A DNA stretch of 6,905 bases, taken from NCBI GenBank assembly GCA_019912505.1, contig JAIOIM010000764.1:1-6905 (forward strand). The letters run 5' to 3'. The position numbers and the translations under genes were made by a program. Origin of the DNA: Ignavibacteriaceae bacterium (GTDB lineage Bacteria; Bacteroidota; Ignavibacteria; Ignavibacteriales; Ignavibacteriaceae). The notes below the pieces were generated by a model that was not told the origin of the DNA, searched no databases, and saw only the letters and a program-made list of their open reading frames with translations. Shown one piece after another: positions 1-6,905 of this stretch (its first letter is position 1; each line of letters starts with the position of its first letter).

Positions 1-2
1 CA

Positions 3-62
3 AAAAAAATACTTGAAGAAACCGGCGAAATAATGGAAGACCAGCAGTTAGTTATTTTATAA
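3..62 (+). CDS. 3' end of an unidentified upstream gene (partial)
   Basis: The frame starting at base 3 is open for 19 codons and ends at TAA (60-62). It reads KKILEETGEIMEDQQLVIL, which looks like an ordinary charged, partly helical protein tail. The stop lies 29 bases before the next start, so this gene probably belongs to the same transcription unit. The fragment is too short to assign a family. Another + frame also ends nearby (lysine-rich, stop at 31-33), so the frame choice rests only on the longer open stretch and its more protein-like composition. Confidence 0.45.
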   Translation, partial: KKILEETGEIMEDQQLVIL

Positions 63-91
63 TATATAAAAAACATAGATTCGGAGCGGAG

Positions 92-2545
92 ATGAAAAAA
101 CTCTTGATCCTGGCAATTTTATTTTCAACATTTATTTATGCAGGCACTACCGGCAAACTAACCGGTAAAATAACAGACGCCAATACGGGGGAGCCGCTTA
201 TTGGTGCTAATATTTTAATTGAAGAAACCGGGCTTGGAGCCGCCACGGGTTTTGACGGACATTATGTTTTGTTAAATATACCGCCCGGCAGCTACAAAGT
301 AAAAATTAGTTATCTTGGTTATGAAACCAACTTGTTTGAGGGAGTAAAAATAATTGTTGACCAGACAACGGAACTTTCCGCACCGCTAAAATCAACTTCA
401 ATAACTGTTGGTGAAGTTGTGGTAACTGCAACAACACCTCTCATTCAAAAAGATTTAACAAGCAGTATATCCGTAATAAGCCGCGAACAAATTGAAGCAC
501 TTCCCGTTTCCACTTTTACCGAAATGTTATCATTACAAGCAGGTGTGGTGGGTAATGGTTCAAACCTTCATATCCGAGGCGGGCGCTCAAACGAAGTTGC
601 TTATATGATTGACGGTATGTATGTTCAAGACCCGCTGCTTGGCGGACTTGCAACACAAATTAATAATGACGCGATTCAGGAAATGAGCTTGCTTAGCGGA
701 ACTTTTAATGCCGAATATGGCAACGCTCTTAGCGGTGTTGTAAATATTGTTACACGCGATGGGGGGGAGAAGTTTAGCGGTAAAGTTGAAGTGCGAAGCA
801 GCGAGTTTGGAATAAAGCGTTATTCAGACTTGCATGAAACTCGATTGATTGCAAGCCTCGGCGGTACGGTTATTTCCGGTGTAAAGTTTTTCCTTTCTGG
901 CGAACAAAATAAAGAAGGCAACTACCTTCCTTTTGGTTACAACAATGACTGGACTTTCTTTACAAAACTGACAACTACGCTTCTCCCGAATATAAAAGTT
1001 TCACTCTCAAACCGTGGAAGCAGAAACAAACATCAAAATTATTCGCACGACTATAAATACATTCCGGAGCAATATTCAAAAAGCAGAACGGATAGCTGGC
1101 AAAGTGCGTTCAGCTTTACACACACAGTTGCAAATAATTTTTTCTATGATGTCCGGTTTTCCTACTTCAACCAGGGCTACTATAACGGGATTGATAAGGA
1201 TACCGCTGATTATCTCGCCGTTAACCAGTTTGAATATTTTGAAAATATAGGAACTGGTTTTGAATTTTACAAACTTGCCAACCCGGTATCATTAACTGAC
1301 AGTAGAACTGTTACAACCGATGTAAAAGCCGATGCTGTATGGCAAATAAACGAATTTAACGAAGTAAAATTCGGCGGTGCATTTAAGAAACATTATATAA
1401 AACTTTACAGCATTTATGATCCTAAACGTAATTACCCGTATATAAACAATTACGACTCTCAACCTTACGAAGCTGCAGGATACGTCCAGGATAAAATTGA
1501 GTTCCCGTATCTCATTGTCAATCTCGGTTTACGTTTCGATTATTTAAATGCAAACGTAAGGTTCAGAGAAAATCCTTTGATTGAAGGTTCGCTTATTACA
1601 GTTAAGCCACGTGCACAGTTTTCTCCGCGCATCGGTATAGCACACCCAATAAGCGATAAAACAAAACTTCATTTTGCGTACGGACATTTTTTCCAAAACC
1701 CGGAATTTCAGTTTCTTTTTGAAAATCAACAATACGATTTGAATGTTCGCGAACCATTATTCGGTCAGGCTAATCTTGATGCACAGCGAACAATTGCTTA
1801 TGAGGTTGGTATTGCTCATCAGTTTACCGATAGAATTGCGATGAATGTTACTGCTTATTATAAAGATGTAACGGGGCTAATCGGTACACGGTATTATTTC
1901 CCGTTTGTTGATGGAAGGTACACCGGCTACACAGTTTATGTAAATGAAGATTATGCAAACATGAAGGGTTTTGAAATAAATCTTGATGTACGCCCGGATA
2001 GATATTTTTCTGGCGGAATTACATACACATATTCAGTAGCAAAGGGGAGTGCATCATCCGAAACAGAACAATATCCAGGCACTCAGGAATCAACCCAGTT
2101 ATATTATTTAGGTTTTGATAAAACACACGTGTTTAATGCCATCGGTACTTTTACAATTCCAACCGATGAGGGTCCTGAAATTTTTAGTAATAAAATTTTA
2201 GGTGATATGGATTTAAGCGTAATTATAAAAGCTGCATCTGGTTATCCCTACACACCGAGCGGAAGAGATATTGGTTTTGTTGAGCGTAACTCGCTCCGCC
2301 AGCCTGGTACATACAACATCGATTTGTTAATCGGCAAAGAAGTAAAATTAGCGGGTATGCTTAAACTTAGAGTATTTGCTGAAATATTAAATGTAACAGA
2401 TCATAGAAATATACTAAGTGTTTATGGTGATACAGGTGAACCAGATTTTACTTTCGAAGGAAATTTGTCATCAGAATATATGCGCGATCCATCTAGTTTT
2501 GGACCGCCACGCACAATACGCCTCGGTGCCTCAATAAAATTTTAA
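92..2545 (+). CDS. TonB-dependent outer-membrane receptor with N-terminal carboxypeptidase-regulatory-like domain
   Basis: This 817-residue protein is an outer-membrane active transporter of the TonB-dependent receptor family, which imports a ligand using energy passed on by TonB/ExbBD. Residues 1-17 are a signal peptide (MKK, hydrophobic core, likely cleavage after FIYA). Residues about 20-103 form a CarboxypepD_reg-like beta-sandwich (GKITDANTGEPLIGANI, then GHYVLLNIPPGSYKVKISYLGYE), common in Bacteroidota-type receptors. GEVVVTAT at 107-114 resembles a TonB box. The plug spans about 118-222, with IRGGRSNEVAYMIDGM at 161-176 and YGNALSGVVNIVTRDG at 209-224. The remaining roughly 590 residues are rich in alternating aromatic strands, fit the usual 22-strand barrel, and end in a terminal Phe (SIKF). 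The start has a GGAG at 83-86, five bases before ATG. The ligand cannot be told from sequence. The next gene is not SusD-like, so this is not a standard SusC. The reading frame is intact; a run of seven G lies at 761-767. Confidence 0.93.
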   Translation: MKKLLILAILFSTFIYAGTTGKLTGKITDANTGEPLIGANILIEETGLGAATGFDGHYVLLNIPPGSYKVKISYLGYETNLFEGVKIIVDQTTELSAPLKSTSITVGEVVVTATTPLIQKDLTSSISVISREQIEALPVSTFTEMLSLQAGVVGNGSNLHIRGGRSNEVAYMIDGMYVQDPLLGGLATQINNDAIQEMSLLSGTFNAEYGNALSGVVNIVTRDGGEKFSGKVEVRSSEFGIKRYSDLHETRLIASLGGTVISGVKFFLSGEQNKEGNYLPFGYNNDWTFFTKLTTTLLPNIKVSLSNRGSRNKHQNYSHDYKYIPEQYSKSRTDSWQSAFSFTHTVANNFFYDVRFSYFNQGYYNGIDKDTADYLAVNQFEYFENIGTGFEFYKLANPVSLTDSRTVTTDVKADAVWQINEFNEVKFGGAFKKHYIKLYSIYDPKRNYPYINNYDSQPYEAAGYVQDKIEFPYLIVNLGLRFDYLNANVRFRENPLIEGSLITVKPRAQFSPRIGIAHPISDKTKLHFAYGHFFQNPEFQFLFENQQYDLNVREPLFGQANLDAQRTIAYEVGIAHQFTDRIAMNVTAYYKDVTGLIGTRYYFPFVDGRYTGYTVYVNEDYANMKGFEINLDVRPDRYFSGGITYTYSVAKGSASSETEQYPGTQESTQLYYLGFDKTHVFNAIGTFTIPTDEGPEIFSNKILGDMDLSVIIKAASGYPYTPSGRDIGFVERNSLRQPGTYNIDLLIGKEVKLAGMLKLRVFAEILNVTDHRNILSVYGDTGEPDFTFEGNLSSEYMRDPSSFGPPRTIRLGASIKF

Positions 2546-2569
2546 TAACAAAAAGATTTTGGAACGTAT

Positions 2570-5344
2570 ATGAAAAAAATTCTTTCAACTGTTCTTATCA
2601 TTTTTCTTGTCTCGCTTTCCTACGCACAGGTTGGAAGAGATGGAAAAGAAGAAAACAATACTATCGATAAAACGTCAAGAATAAGTGACAGGGCAGGCGG
2701 TACGCATAACGCAAGCAACATCGGTTTGTTTTTTGAAAATCGAGGCAAACTGTATCCAAGACGTATTACGCAGGGCCCTTCCGGCGAGTTTCCAATAAAC
2801 AGCGGAAAGCATTACATCTACAGAATAAACCCCATAGTAGGAATACCCGGAAATGTTGTTCAAGGGCGTTACACCACAAATGAAGAGTGGGAGGCTGCCT
2901 ACGGTTATCAAAACCCCGACCTTGCACAGATTGCTTTTAGCGATAACCCGGAAACCTGGCACCCAGTTTATGGTTGGCCTGTAAAAGATAAAGATGGTAA
3001 TCCAATAATTGTATCCGACCAGGACAGTTACTGCGCCTATAACGATAGCAATAACACTATAAAAGTTCTCGGCATTCAACTTGACCAGGTAGGTTATACA
3101 TACGGTGTTAAATTTGCTCAGAATATTATTTTTTATAAATACATGCTTAGTAATAATGGAAAGTCAGACTTAAATAATGTTTATTTTAGTATGTACACCG
3201 ATCTTGATATCGGGAACATAAGCGGCGGAGTGCCTGAGTACGATGATGACAAAATTGGTTTTGATAAAGAAAAAAACTTCGTTTATTACTATGATTCAGA
3301 TAATTACTCCGCAGAATGGCAAGACGGAAAAGTCGGTGAGATGGGTGTTGCGTTTCTGCGTACACCGGAAGTTAACGGGGTTCAGCTAGGCATTACCGAC
3401 CTACATTATAACTTATATTATGATGATCGGGACATCGATACTATACAGTACGGCATCATGTCTTCCGATCCGGCATTATTTAATTCACAATTCGGCAGTG
3501 CCTATTTCCATCCCGGGAATAGTTCTAACCTCCATTTCGATGACCCGGCAACAATACCTGCCGGTGGTCTTGATCTTGTTGCTAATTTAAGTTCCGGACC
3601 ATATACTTTAAAGCGCGGTGATACATTAACCTTTTACACAGCTATTATTGCCGGCGATGACAGAGCCGATTTATACCGTTCATTAAATGAAGCATACCGC
3701 ATCCTAGAATTTAATTTTGAAGTTGCTAAACCACCTGCAACACCAACTTTATACGCGAGCGCGGGTAGTAGTGAAGTAACTCTTTATTGGAATGATGTTG
3801 CAGAAGCAAGTAAAGATAAATTTACTGGCGAGTATGATTTTGAGGGATATCGGCTTTATAAAAGCAGCGACAAAGGAATAAACTGGATGCAGATTGCCGA
3901 TTACGATGTTGTAAACGATATTGGTTTAGATAGAGGCTTACAGTATAGTTATACAGACGACAAAGTAGTAAACGGTTTTGAATACTGGTACACAATAACT
4001 GCTTACGATAGAGGCGGAACTGATCTGGAAAGTCTTGAAAGTGCAAAAGGCACCCGTACTGATTTAAAAAATGTTAAAGCCGTTATTCCCTCTTCATCGG
4101 CACTTGGAAGAACACCTGTTACAGCCGGAACAGTTGAAAATATCGGGAACGGAAAATCTAATTATAATCTAATTATTACTCCTGCAGACAACAATGAAAT
4201 AGCGGGTAACAATTACGAAATTGGATTTAACTTTATTCCCAAAATCGAAAAAGGGAAATTAGAAACACAGGTTTATGCAGTAGTTTCCGATTCTTCCAAA
4301 ACCCTGCCGCATAAATACGGGTTTATATTTAAGACGCCAACAATATTTGATATTGTTGATATCAACACAGGCGATGTACTTAAAGAAGACAACACTTATA
4401 TACCGAGAGCATATCCCGGTATAGTGTATTCGCGCAATGGCTCTGTTATCCCCGGTTTAGAAATAAGAATGTTTAACCCAAACCCTCTTGCCCCTGCAGA
4501 TTCGCTTCCGGCAAAAGATGATTACCTTTCGATAAACTATGCCGTTAATATTGTAAAAAACAGTGCAGATACTATTGTTAATAATCGTCCTTTTATACTC
4601 GGCAAGCCGCAGTCAACACCGGATGGAGTAATATTTACTCTTAACCCTCCCGAGGTGATACAATCGGTTTCGAGAATAGGAGGTACCGATAATTTTGAAC
4701 TGACTTTTACAGTTGATAATCAGATTGAAGTTCAGAAAGGCTTGTTTATAATTGCTATTGAAGGTAACGGGAAGGATGGTTCCGGAAACGGTTTTGTCAA
4801 TTTGTCCGTTAAAGATTCTGCGATGACGTTAGTTGAATCATTGGATTCGCTTTATAATTTAGATACCTTCATATTCAACGGGTTAAAAGGTAGGGTTGAA
4901 TTTACAAACGCTTCACCTCCCAAAGCGGGCAATGCGTTTTCAGTAAAAACCGTAGTCCCTATTGAACCGAACATCCAGGACAAATATCGCTTTAAAATTG
5001 ATGGAGCAGTTGTTGATAACCAGGTTGTAAAAAACAATATGAATGTTATTCGCGTAGTGCCCAACCCGTACATCGTATCGTCACTTTACGAACCCGAGTT
5101 TGGTGAACTAAGGCGCGAGCCTCTGCGGCAAATACAATTTATAAATCTTCCGCCCGAATGTACAATTTACATTTTTTCGGTTAATGCTGACCGTGTGAAA
5201 ACTCTATATCACAGTTCTTCAGCCGGTACCGAAACCTGGGATCTTCGTTCAGAAAGCGGGCGCCAAATTGCTCCCGGAGTTTACATTTATGTAGTTAAAA
5301 CTCAGGATGCAGAGTACATTGAAAGATTTGCAGTAATTAAATAA
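2570..5344 (+). CDS. Large secreted protein with Fn3-like module and T9SS-type C-terminal sorting domain
   Basis: This 924-residue protein has a signal peptide (residues 1-19, MKKILSTVLIIFLVSLSYA, cleavage before Gln20) with no lipobox Cys, so it is exported but not a lipoprotein. Residues about 45-385 form an uncharacterised region with DQDSYCAYND (150-159), YTDLDIGN (209-216) and an acidic YDDDK at 224-228, possibly metal-binding. From memory, similar regions occur in large surface proteins of Ignavibacteria and related phyla, mostly annotated as hypothetical. Residues about 388-495 look like a fibronectin type III module (PPATPTLYASAG, VTLYWND, YEYWYTITAYDRGG-like end near 479). The last 100 residues start at NVIRVVPNPY (825-834) and end GVYIYVVKTQDAEYIERFAVIK-like, matching the FlgD-like/T9SS type A sorting domain pattern: PNP-Y, hydrophobic strands, GVYIY and a terminal Lys. 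No catalytic motif is recognised; a binding or structural surface role is inferred. It sits 24 bases after the receptor gene with a weak GGAA at 2561-2564. Confidence 0.85.
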   Translation: MKKILSTVLIIFLVSLSYAQVGRDGKEENNTIDKTSRISDRAGGTHNASNIGLFFENRGKLYPRRITQGPSGEFPINSGKHYIYRINPIVGIPGNVVQGRYTTNEEWEAAYGYQNPDLAQIAFSDNPETWHPVYGWPVKDKDGNPIIVSDQDSYCAYNDSNNTIKVLGIQLDQVGYTYGVKFAQNIIFYKYMLSNNGKSDLNNVYFSMYTDLDIGNISGGVPEYDDDKIGFDKEKNFVYYYDSDNYSAEWQDGKVGEMGVAFLRTPEVNGVQLGITDLHYNLYYDDRDIDTIQYGIMSSDPALFNSQFGSAYFHPGNSSNLHFDDPATIPAGGLDLVANLSSGPYTLKRGDTLTFYTAIIAGDDRADLYRSLNEAYRILEFNFEVAKPPATPTLYASAGSSEVTLYWNDVAEASKDKFTGEYDFEGYRLYKSSDKGINWMQIADYDVVNDIGLDRGLQYSYTDDKVVNGFEYWYTITAYDRGGTDLESLESAKGTRTDLKNVKAVIPSSSALGRTPVTAGTVENIGNGKSNYNLIITPADNNEIAGNNYEIGFNFIPKIEKGKLETQVYAVVSDSSKTLPHKYGFIFKTPTIFDIVDINTGDVLKEDNTYIPRAYPGIVYSRNGSVIPGLEIRMFNPNPLAPADSLPAKDDYLSINYAVNIVKNSADTIVNNRPFILGKPQSTPDGVIFTLNPPEVIQSVSRIGGTDNFELTFTVDNQIEVQKGLFIIAIEGNGKDGSGNGFVNLSVKDSAMTLVESLDSLYNLDTFIFNGLKGRVEFTNASPPKAGNAFSVKTVVPIEPNIQDKYRFKIDGAVVDNQVVKNNMNVIRVVPNPYIVSSLYEPEFGELRREPLRQIQFINLPPECTIYIFSVNADRVKTLYHSSSAGTETWDLRSESGRQIAPGVYIYVVKTQDAEYIERFAVIK

Positions 5345-5349
5345 ACCGA

Positions 5350-5361
5350 TCATTCGAATGA
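5350..5361. repeat. 12-bp perfect palindrome in an intergenic gap
   Basis: TCATTCGAATGA is its own reverse complement and lies in the 36-base gap between the 924-residue protein gene and the PorV-like gene. As RNA it could fold only into a four-base-pair stem with a TCGA loop, with a possible outer CCG/CGG pairing (5346-5348 with 5366-5368). No U-tract follows, so it is not a terminator. A role as a protein-binding dyad or mRNA processing site is possible but unproven. Confidence 0.3.
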
Positions 5362-5370
5362 ATTACGGAT

Positions 5371-5374
5371 GGAG
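5371..5374 (+). promoter_or_regulatory. Ribosome binding site that decides the start of the PorV-like gene
   Basis: GGAG at 5371-5374 lies six bases before the ATG at 5381. It overlaps the alternative upstream ATG at 5369 and so cannot serve it. This favours 5381 as the true start. Confidence 0.6.
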
Positions 5375-5380
5375 AATAAA

Positions 5381-6370
5381 ATGAAAAAAGTTTTTCTTAT
5401 AATAATATTTTTAAGCTCGTTTTTATCTGCACAAAATCCAAACCTTGGCACTTCGGGTGCACAGTTTTTGCAGATACCGGTTGGCGCACGTGCCGCTGCT
5501 TTAGGCGGTGCGATGGTAGGGCTAACTGATGATGCTTCTTCTGTGTTTTGGAATCCGGCTGGAATTACAAATGTAAAATCATTCGATGCCGATTTTTCGT
5601 ATATGAATTGGTTTAATCTATTTGATTTTAATGCCGCAGCAATTGCGTATAATGTGCCGGATGTAGGCGTGTTTGCCGCGCAGATGATTGTATTTACAAC
5701 AGACAAGATGGAAGTAACCACCGAAGAACAGCCTAACGGCACAGGTCGGTTTTTTGATGCAGGGGACATCGCACTTGGTTTAACATATTCGCGTATGTTA
5801 ACAGATAAATTTAGTGCTGGTATTACAGTTAAATATGTTTATCAAAGAATTTGGAATGAAACAGCGGATGGTGTCGCCTTCGATCTCGGTACGCAGTACA
5901 AACTCGATTTCCGTAACTTAACCATTGCCATGAGTATGAGCAATTTCGGCAGCAATTTAAAATATGACGGTGCTGACCTGAATATAGTTCATCTTAAAAA
6001 TGAAAATTATCCGTTCAGCCGCCTTACTCCTGCACGGCTGCAAACCGAGGAATTTTCACTGCCGTTAAATTTTCAGGTTGGTATTTGTTTTGATATTTTT
6101 TCGTTACAGTTTGTAAAAATGCGCGGTGCTGTTGATGCCGTACATCCAAACGACAACAACGAGCGTTTGCACTTCGGAACAGAGTTTTCATTCTTCGACC
6201 GCTTTTTTTTGCGCGGCGGTTACCGCTATAATTATGATGATGAAAATTTTACAGCTGGTGCCGGCGCAAACATCCCATTCGGCGGAAGCTTAATTCGTTT
6301 CGATTATGCGTTTGCATTTTATGATATTTTACCGAGCGTGCACCGTGTATCGGTTGGCTTATCTTTTTAA
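5381..6370 (+). CDS. PorV/PorQ-family outer-membrane beta-barrel protein
   Basis: From the ATG at 5381 this is a 329-residue protein. An in-frame ATG at 5369 would add MENK, but the 5381 start gives a standard signal peptide (MKKVFLIIIFLSSFLSA, cleavage before Gln18), matches the MKK starts of the two genes upstream, and has a GGAG at the right distance. The mature N-terminus carries the PorV/PorQ (formerly UPF0164) signature: GTSGAQFLQIPVGARAAALGGA at about 23-44, then DDASSVFWNPAGI at 50-62. The rest is a FadL-like barrel of amphipathic strands ending in the terminal Phe of VSVGLSF. In Bacteroidota, PorV carries T9SS cargo from the translocon to the attachment complex, and PorQ is a related outer-membrane component. 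Paralogues in other phyla are mostly uncharacterised. Its position directly after a protein with a T9SS-type C-terminal domain suggests a partner for that protein (inference). A specific PorV or PorQ orthologue cannot be claimed. Confidence 0.88.
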   Translation: MKKVFLIIIFLSSFLSAQNPNLGTSGAQFLQIPVGARAAALGGAMVGLTDDASSVFWNPAGITNVKSFDADFSYMNWFNLFDFNAAAIAYNVPDVGVFAAQMIVFTTDKMEVTTEEQPNGTGRFFDAGDIALGLTYSRMLTDKFSAGITVKYVYQRIWNETADGVAFDLGTQYKLDFRNLTIAMSMSNFGSNLKYDGADLNIVHLKNENYPFSRLTPARLQTEEFSLPLNFQVGICFDIFSLQFVKMRGAVDAVHPNDNNERLHFGTEFSFFDRFFLRGGYRYNYDDENFTAGAGANIPFGGSLIRFDYAFAFYDILPSVHRVSVGLSF

Positions 6371-6373
6371 GGA
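6369..6373 (+). promoter_or_regulatory. Ribosome binding site supporting a TTG start
   Basis: AAGGA at 6369-6373 overlaps the TAA stop of the barrel gene (6368-6370) and lies five bases before the TTG at 6379. The close spacing supports both the non-ATG start and translational coupling of the two genes. Confidence 0.55.
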
Positions 6374-6378
6374 AAAAA

Positions 6379-6905
6379 TTGCTTAAATATTTTTTTATAA
6401 CACTTCTATATTTGGGTTCATTAAACGCTCAGGGATTCATCTGTGCAGTTGGCGGCGGATCGGAAGACTATGGCAGTTGGAGCGATGACCCTTATGGTTG
6501 GATTGTTGACAAGGGTGATAGCGGCAGAGTAGTAATTTTATATTACGGCGATGCAACTAATTGGCTGCCTAATTATTTTGTCTCACTTGGGGCATCAAAC
6601 GCTTACAATAAAAAAATATCAACCCGCGAAGATGCCGATCTTCAAGCAACATACGATGAACTGATTACCGCAAAAATAATTTTCTTAAAGGGAGGCGATC
6701 AGTGGCAGTATGTAAAACTCTGGAAAGGTACAAAAACAGAAGATGCAATTAGGTATGTTTTTGAAAACGGGGGAGTGGTAGCCGGCACATCTGCCGGTGC
6801 AATGATACTCGGGGATGTTTGCTTCTCAGCCCAATATTCTTCACCTGATTCTAGAACGGCATTATTAAATCCTGCTTCATCTTCCCTTTCGCTTGATGAT
6901 GATTT
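6379..6905 (+). CDS. Exported cyanophycinase-like peptidase, family S51 (3' end beyond the window)
   Basis: The frame opened by TTG at 6379 is open for 175 codons to the window end. The first residues, (M)LKYFFITLLYLGSLNAQ, form a signal peptide with likely cleavage around residues 17-18, so the enzyme is predicted outside the cytoplasm. The mature part matches the S51/class-I-glutamine-amidotransferase-like fold: AVGGGSEDYG at 23-32, a beta strand VVILYYGDA at 51-59, FLKGGDQWQY at 102-111 (the GGDQ of cyanophycinases), and the nucleophile elbow GTSAGA at 136-141 with the expected catalytic Ser138 (codon 6790-6792). Family S51 includes cyanophycinase, which cuts the beta-linked Asp-Arg polymer, and dipeptidase E. 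The remaining catalytic and arginine-binding residues lie beyond the window, so substrate specificity is open. Related exported proteins may end in a T9SS sorting domain, which cannot be checked here. Eight bases separate it from the barrel gene. Confidence 0.85.
   Translation, partial: MLKYFFITLLYLGSLNAQGFICAVGGGSEDYGSWSDDPYGWIVDKGDSGRVVILYYGDATNWLPNYFVSLGASNAYNKKISTREDADLQATYDELITAKIIFLKGGDQWQYVKLWKGTKTEDAIRYVFENGGVVAGTSAGAMILGDVCFSAQYSSPDSRTALLNPASSSLSLDDD

Noticed and set aside
58..63. TATAAT hexamer just upstream of the TonB receptor gene, a possible -10 box
   Set aside because: No TTGACA-like element lies about 17 bases upstream, and no Bacteroidota-type TTG/TAnnTTTG pair is properly spaced. 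AT-rich DNA gives such hexamers by chance, and the gap looks internal to an operon.
2675..3079. 134-codon open frame on the - strand
   Set aside because: It lies wholly inside the secreted-protein gene, has no recognisable domain or ribosome binding site, and its composition is that of an antisense shadow.
92..5344. A SusC/SusD polysaccharide-uptake pair
   Set aside because: The second protein has no lipobox Cys after its signal peptide, no helical TPR-like SusD pattern, and instead carries Fn3-like and sorting-type domains. The receptor alone does not define a SusC.
5350..5769. 139-codon open frame on the - strand overlapping the PorV-like gene
   Set aside because: It is antisense to the conserved N-terminal signature of the PorV/PorQ-family protein, which is clearly the real gene. 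No family features are visible in it.
6203..6210. Run of eight T in the PorV-like gene as a possible slippage site
   Set aside because: It encodes Phe-Phe within a barrel strand, the frame is intact on both sides, and T runs are common in AT-rich DNA.
6371..6378. Possible terminator between the PorV-like gene and the peptidase gene
   Set aside because: The gap is only eight bases and contains no inverted repeat. It is better explained as a ribosome binding site region.

Overview
The window holds three complete protein genes and two partial ones, all on the + strand and closely spaced: gaps of 29, 24, 36 and 8 bases if the starts chosen here are right. This looks like one operon for proteins of the outer membrane and cell surface. 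The four genes whose start is visible all begin with a clear Sec signal peptide. The DNA is AT-rich. A TonB-dependent receptor with a carboxypeptidase-regulatory-like N-terminal domain, a PorV/PorQ-family barrel and a C-terminal domain resembling a type IX secretion (T9SS) sorting signal together point to the Bacteroidota/Chlorobiota/Ignavibacteriota superphylum. My impression, from family knowledge and not from a search, is an Ignavibacteria-like organism.

Layout: bases 1-62 are probably the last 19 codons of an upstream gene that I cannot identify. Bases 92-2545 encode an 817-residue TonB-dependent receptor. Bases 2570-5344 encode a 924-residue secreted protein with an uncharacterised N-terminal region, a fibronectin-type-III-like module in the middle and a C-terminal PNPY...ERFAVIK domain typical of T9SS cargo. 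Bases 5381-6370 encode a PorV/PorQ-family outer-membrane barrel; the shadow-free start is the second ATG, not the one at 5369. Bases 6379-6905 hold the first 175 codons of an exported peptidase of the cyanophycinase (S51) family. It starts at TTG and runs off the window end.

How they may work together (inference): the PorV-like barrel could carry or anchor T9SS-type cargo such as the 924-residue protein and perhaps the peptidase. The peptidase would act on peptides outside the cytoplasm, and the TonB-dependent receptor would import a product or bind the same ligand. The substrate is not shown by the sequence. There is no SusD-like lipoprotein, so this is not a classical SusCD pair.

No tRNA, rRNA, CRISPR array, insertion sequence, convincing promoter or terminator was seen. 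No gene-free stretch exceeds 300 bases. The longest gap is 36 bases.
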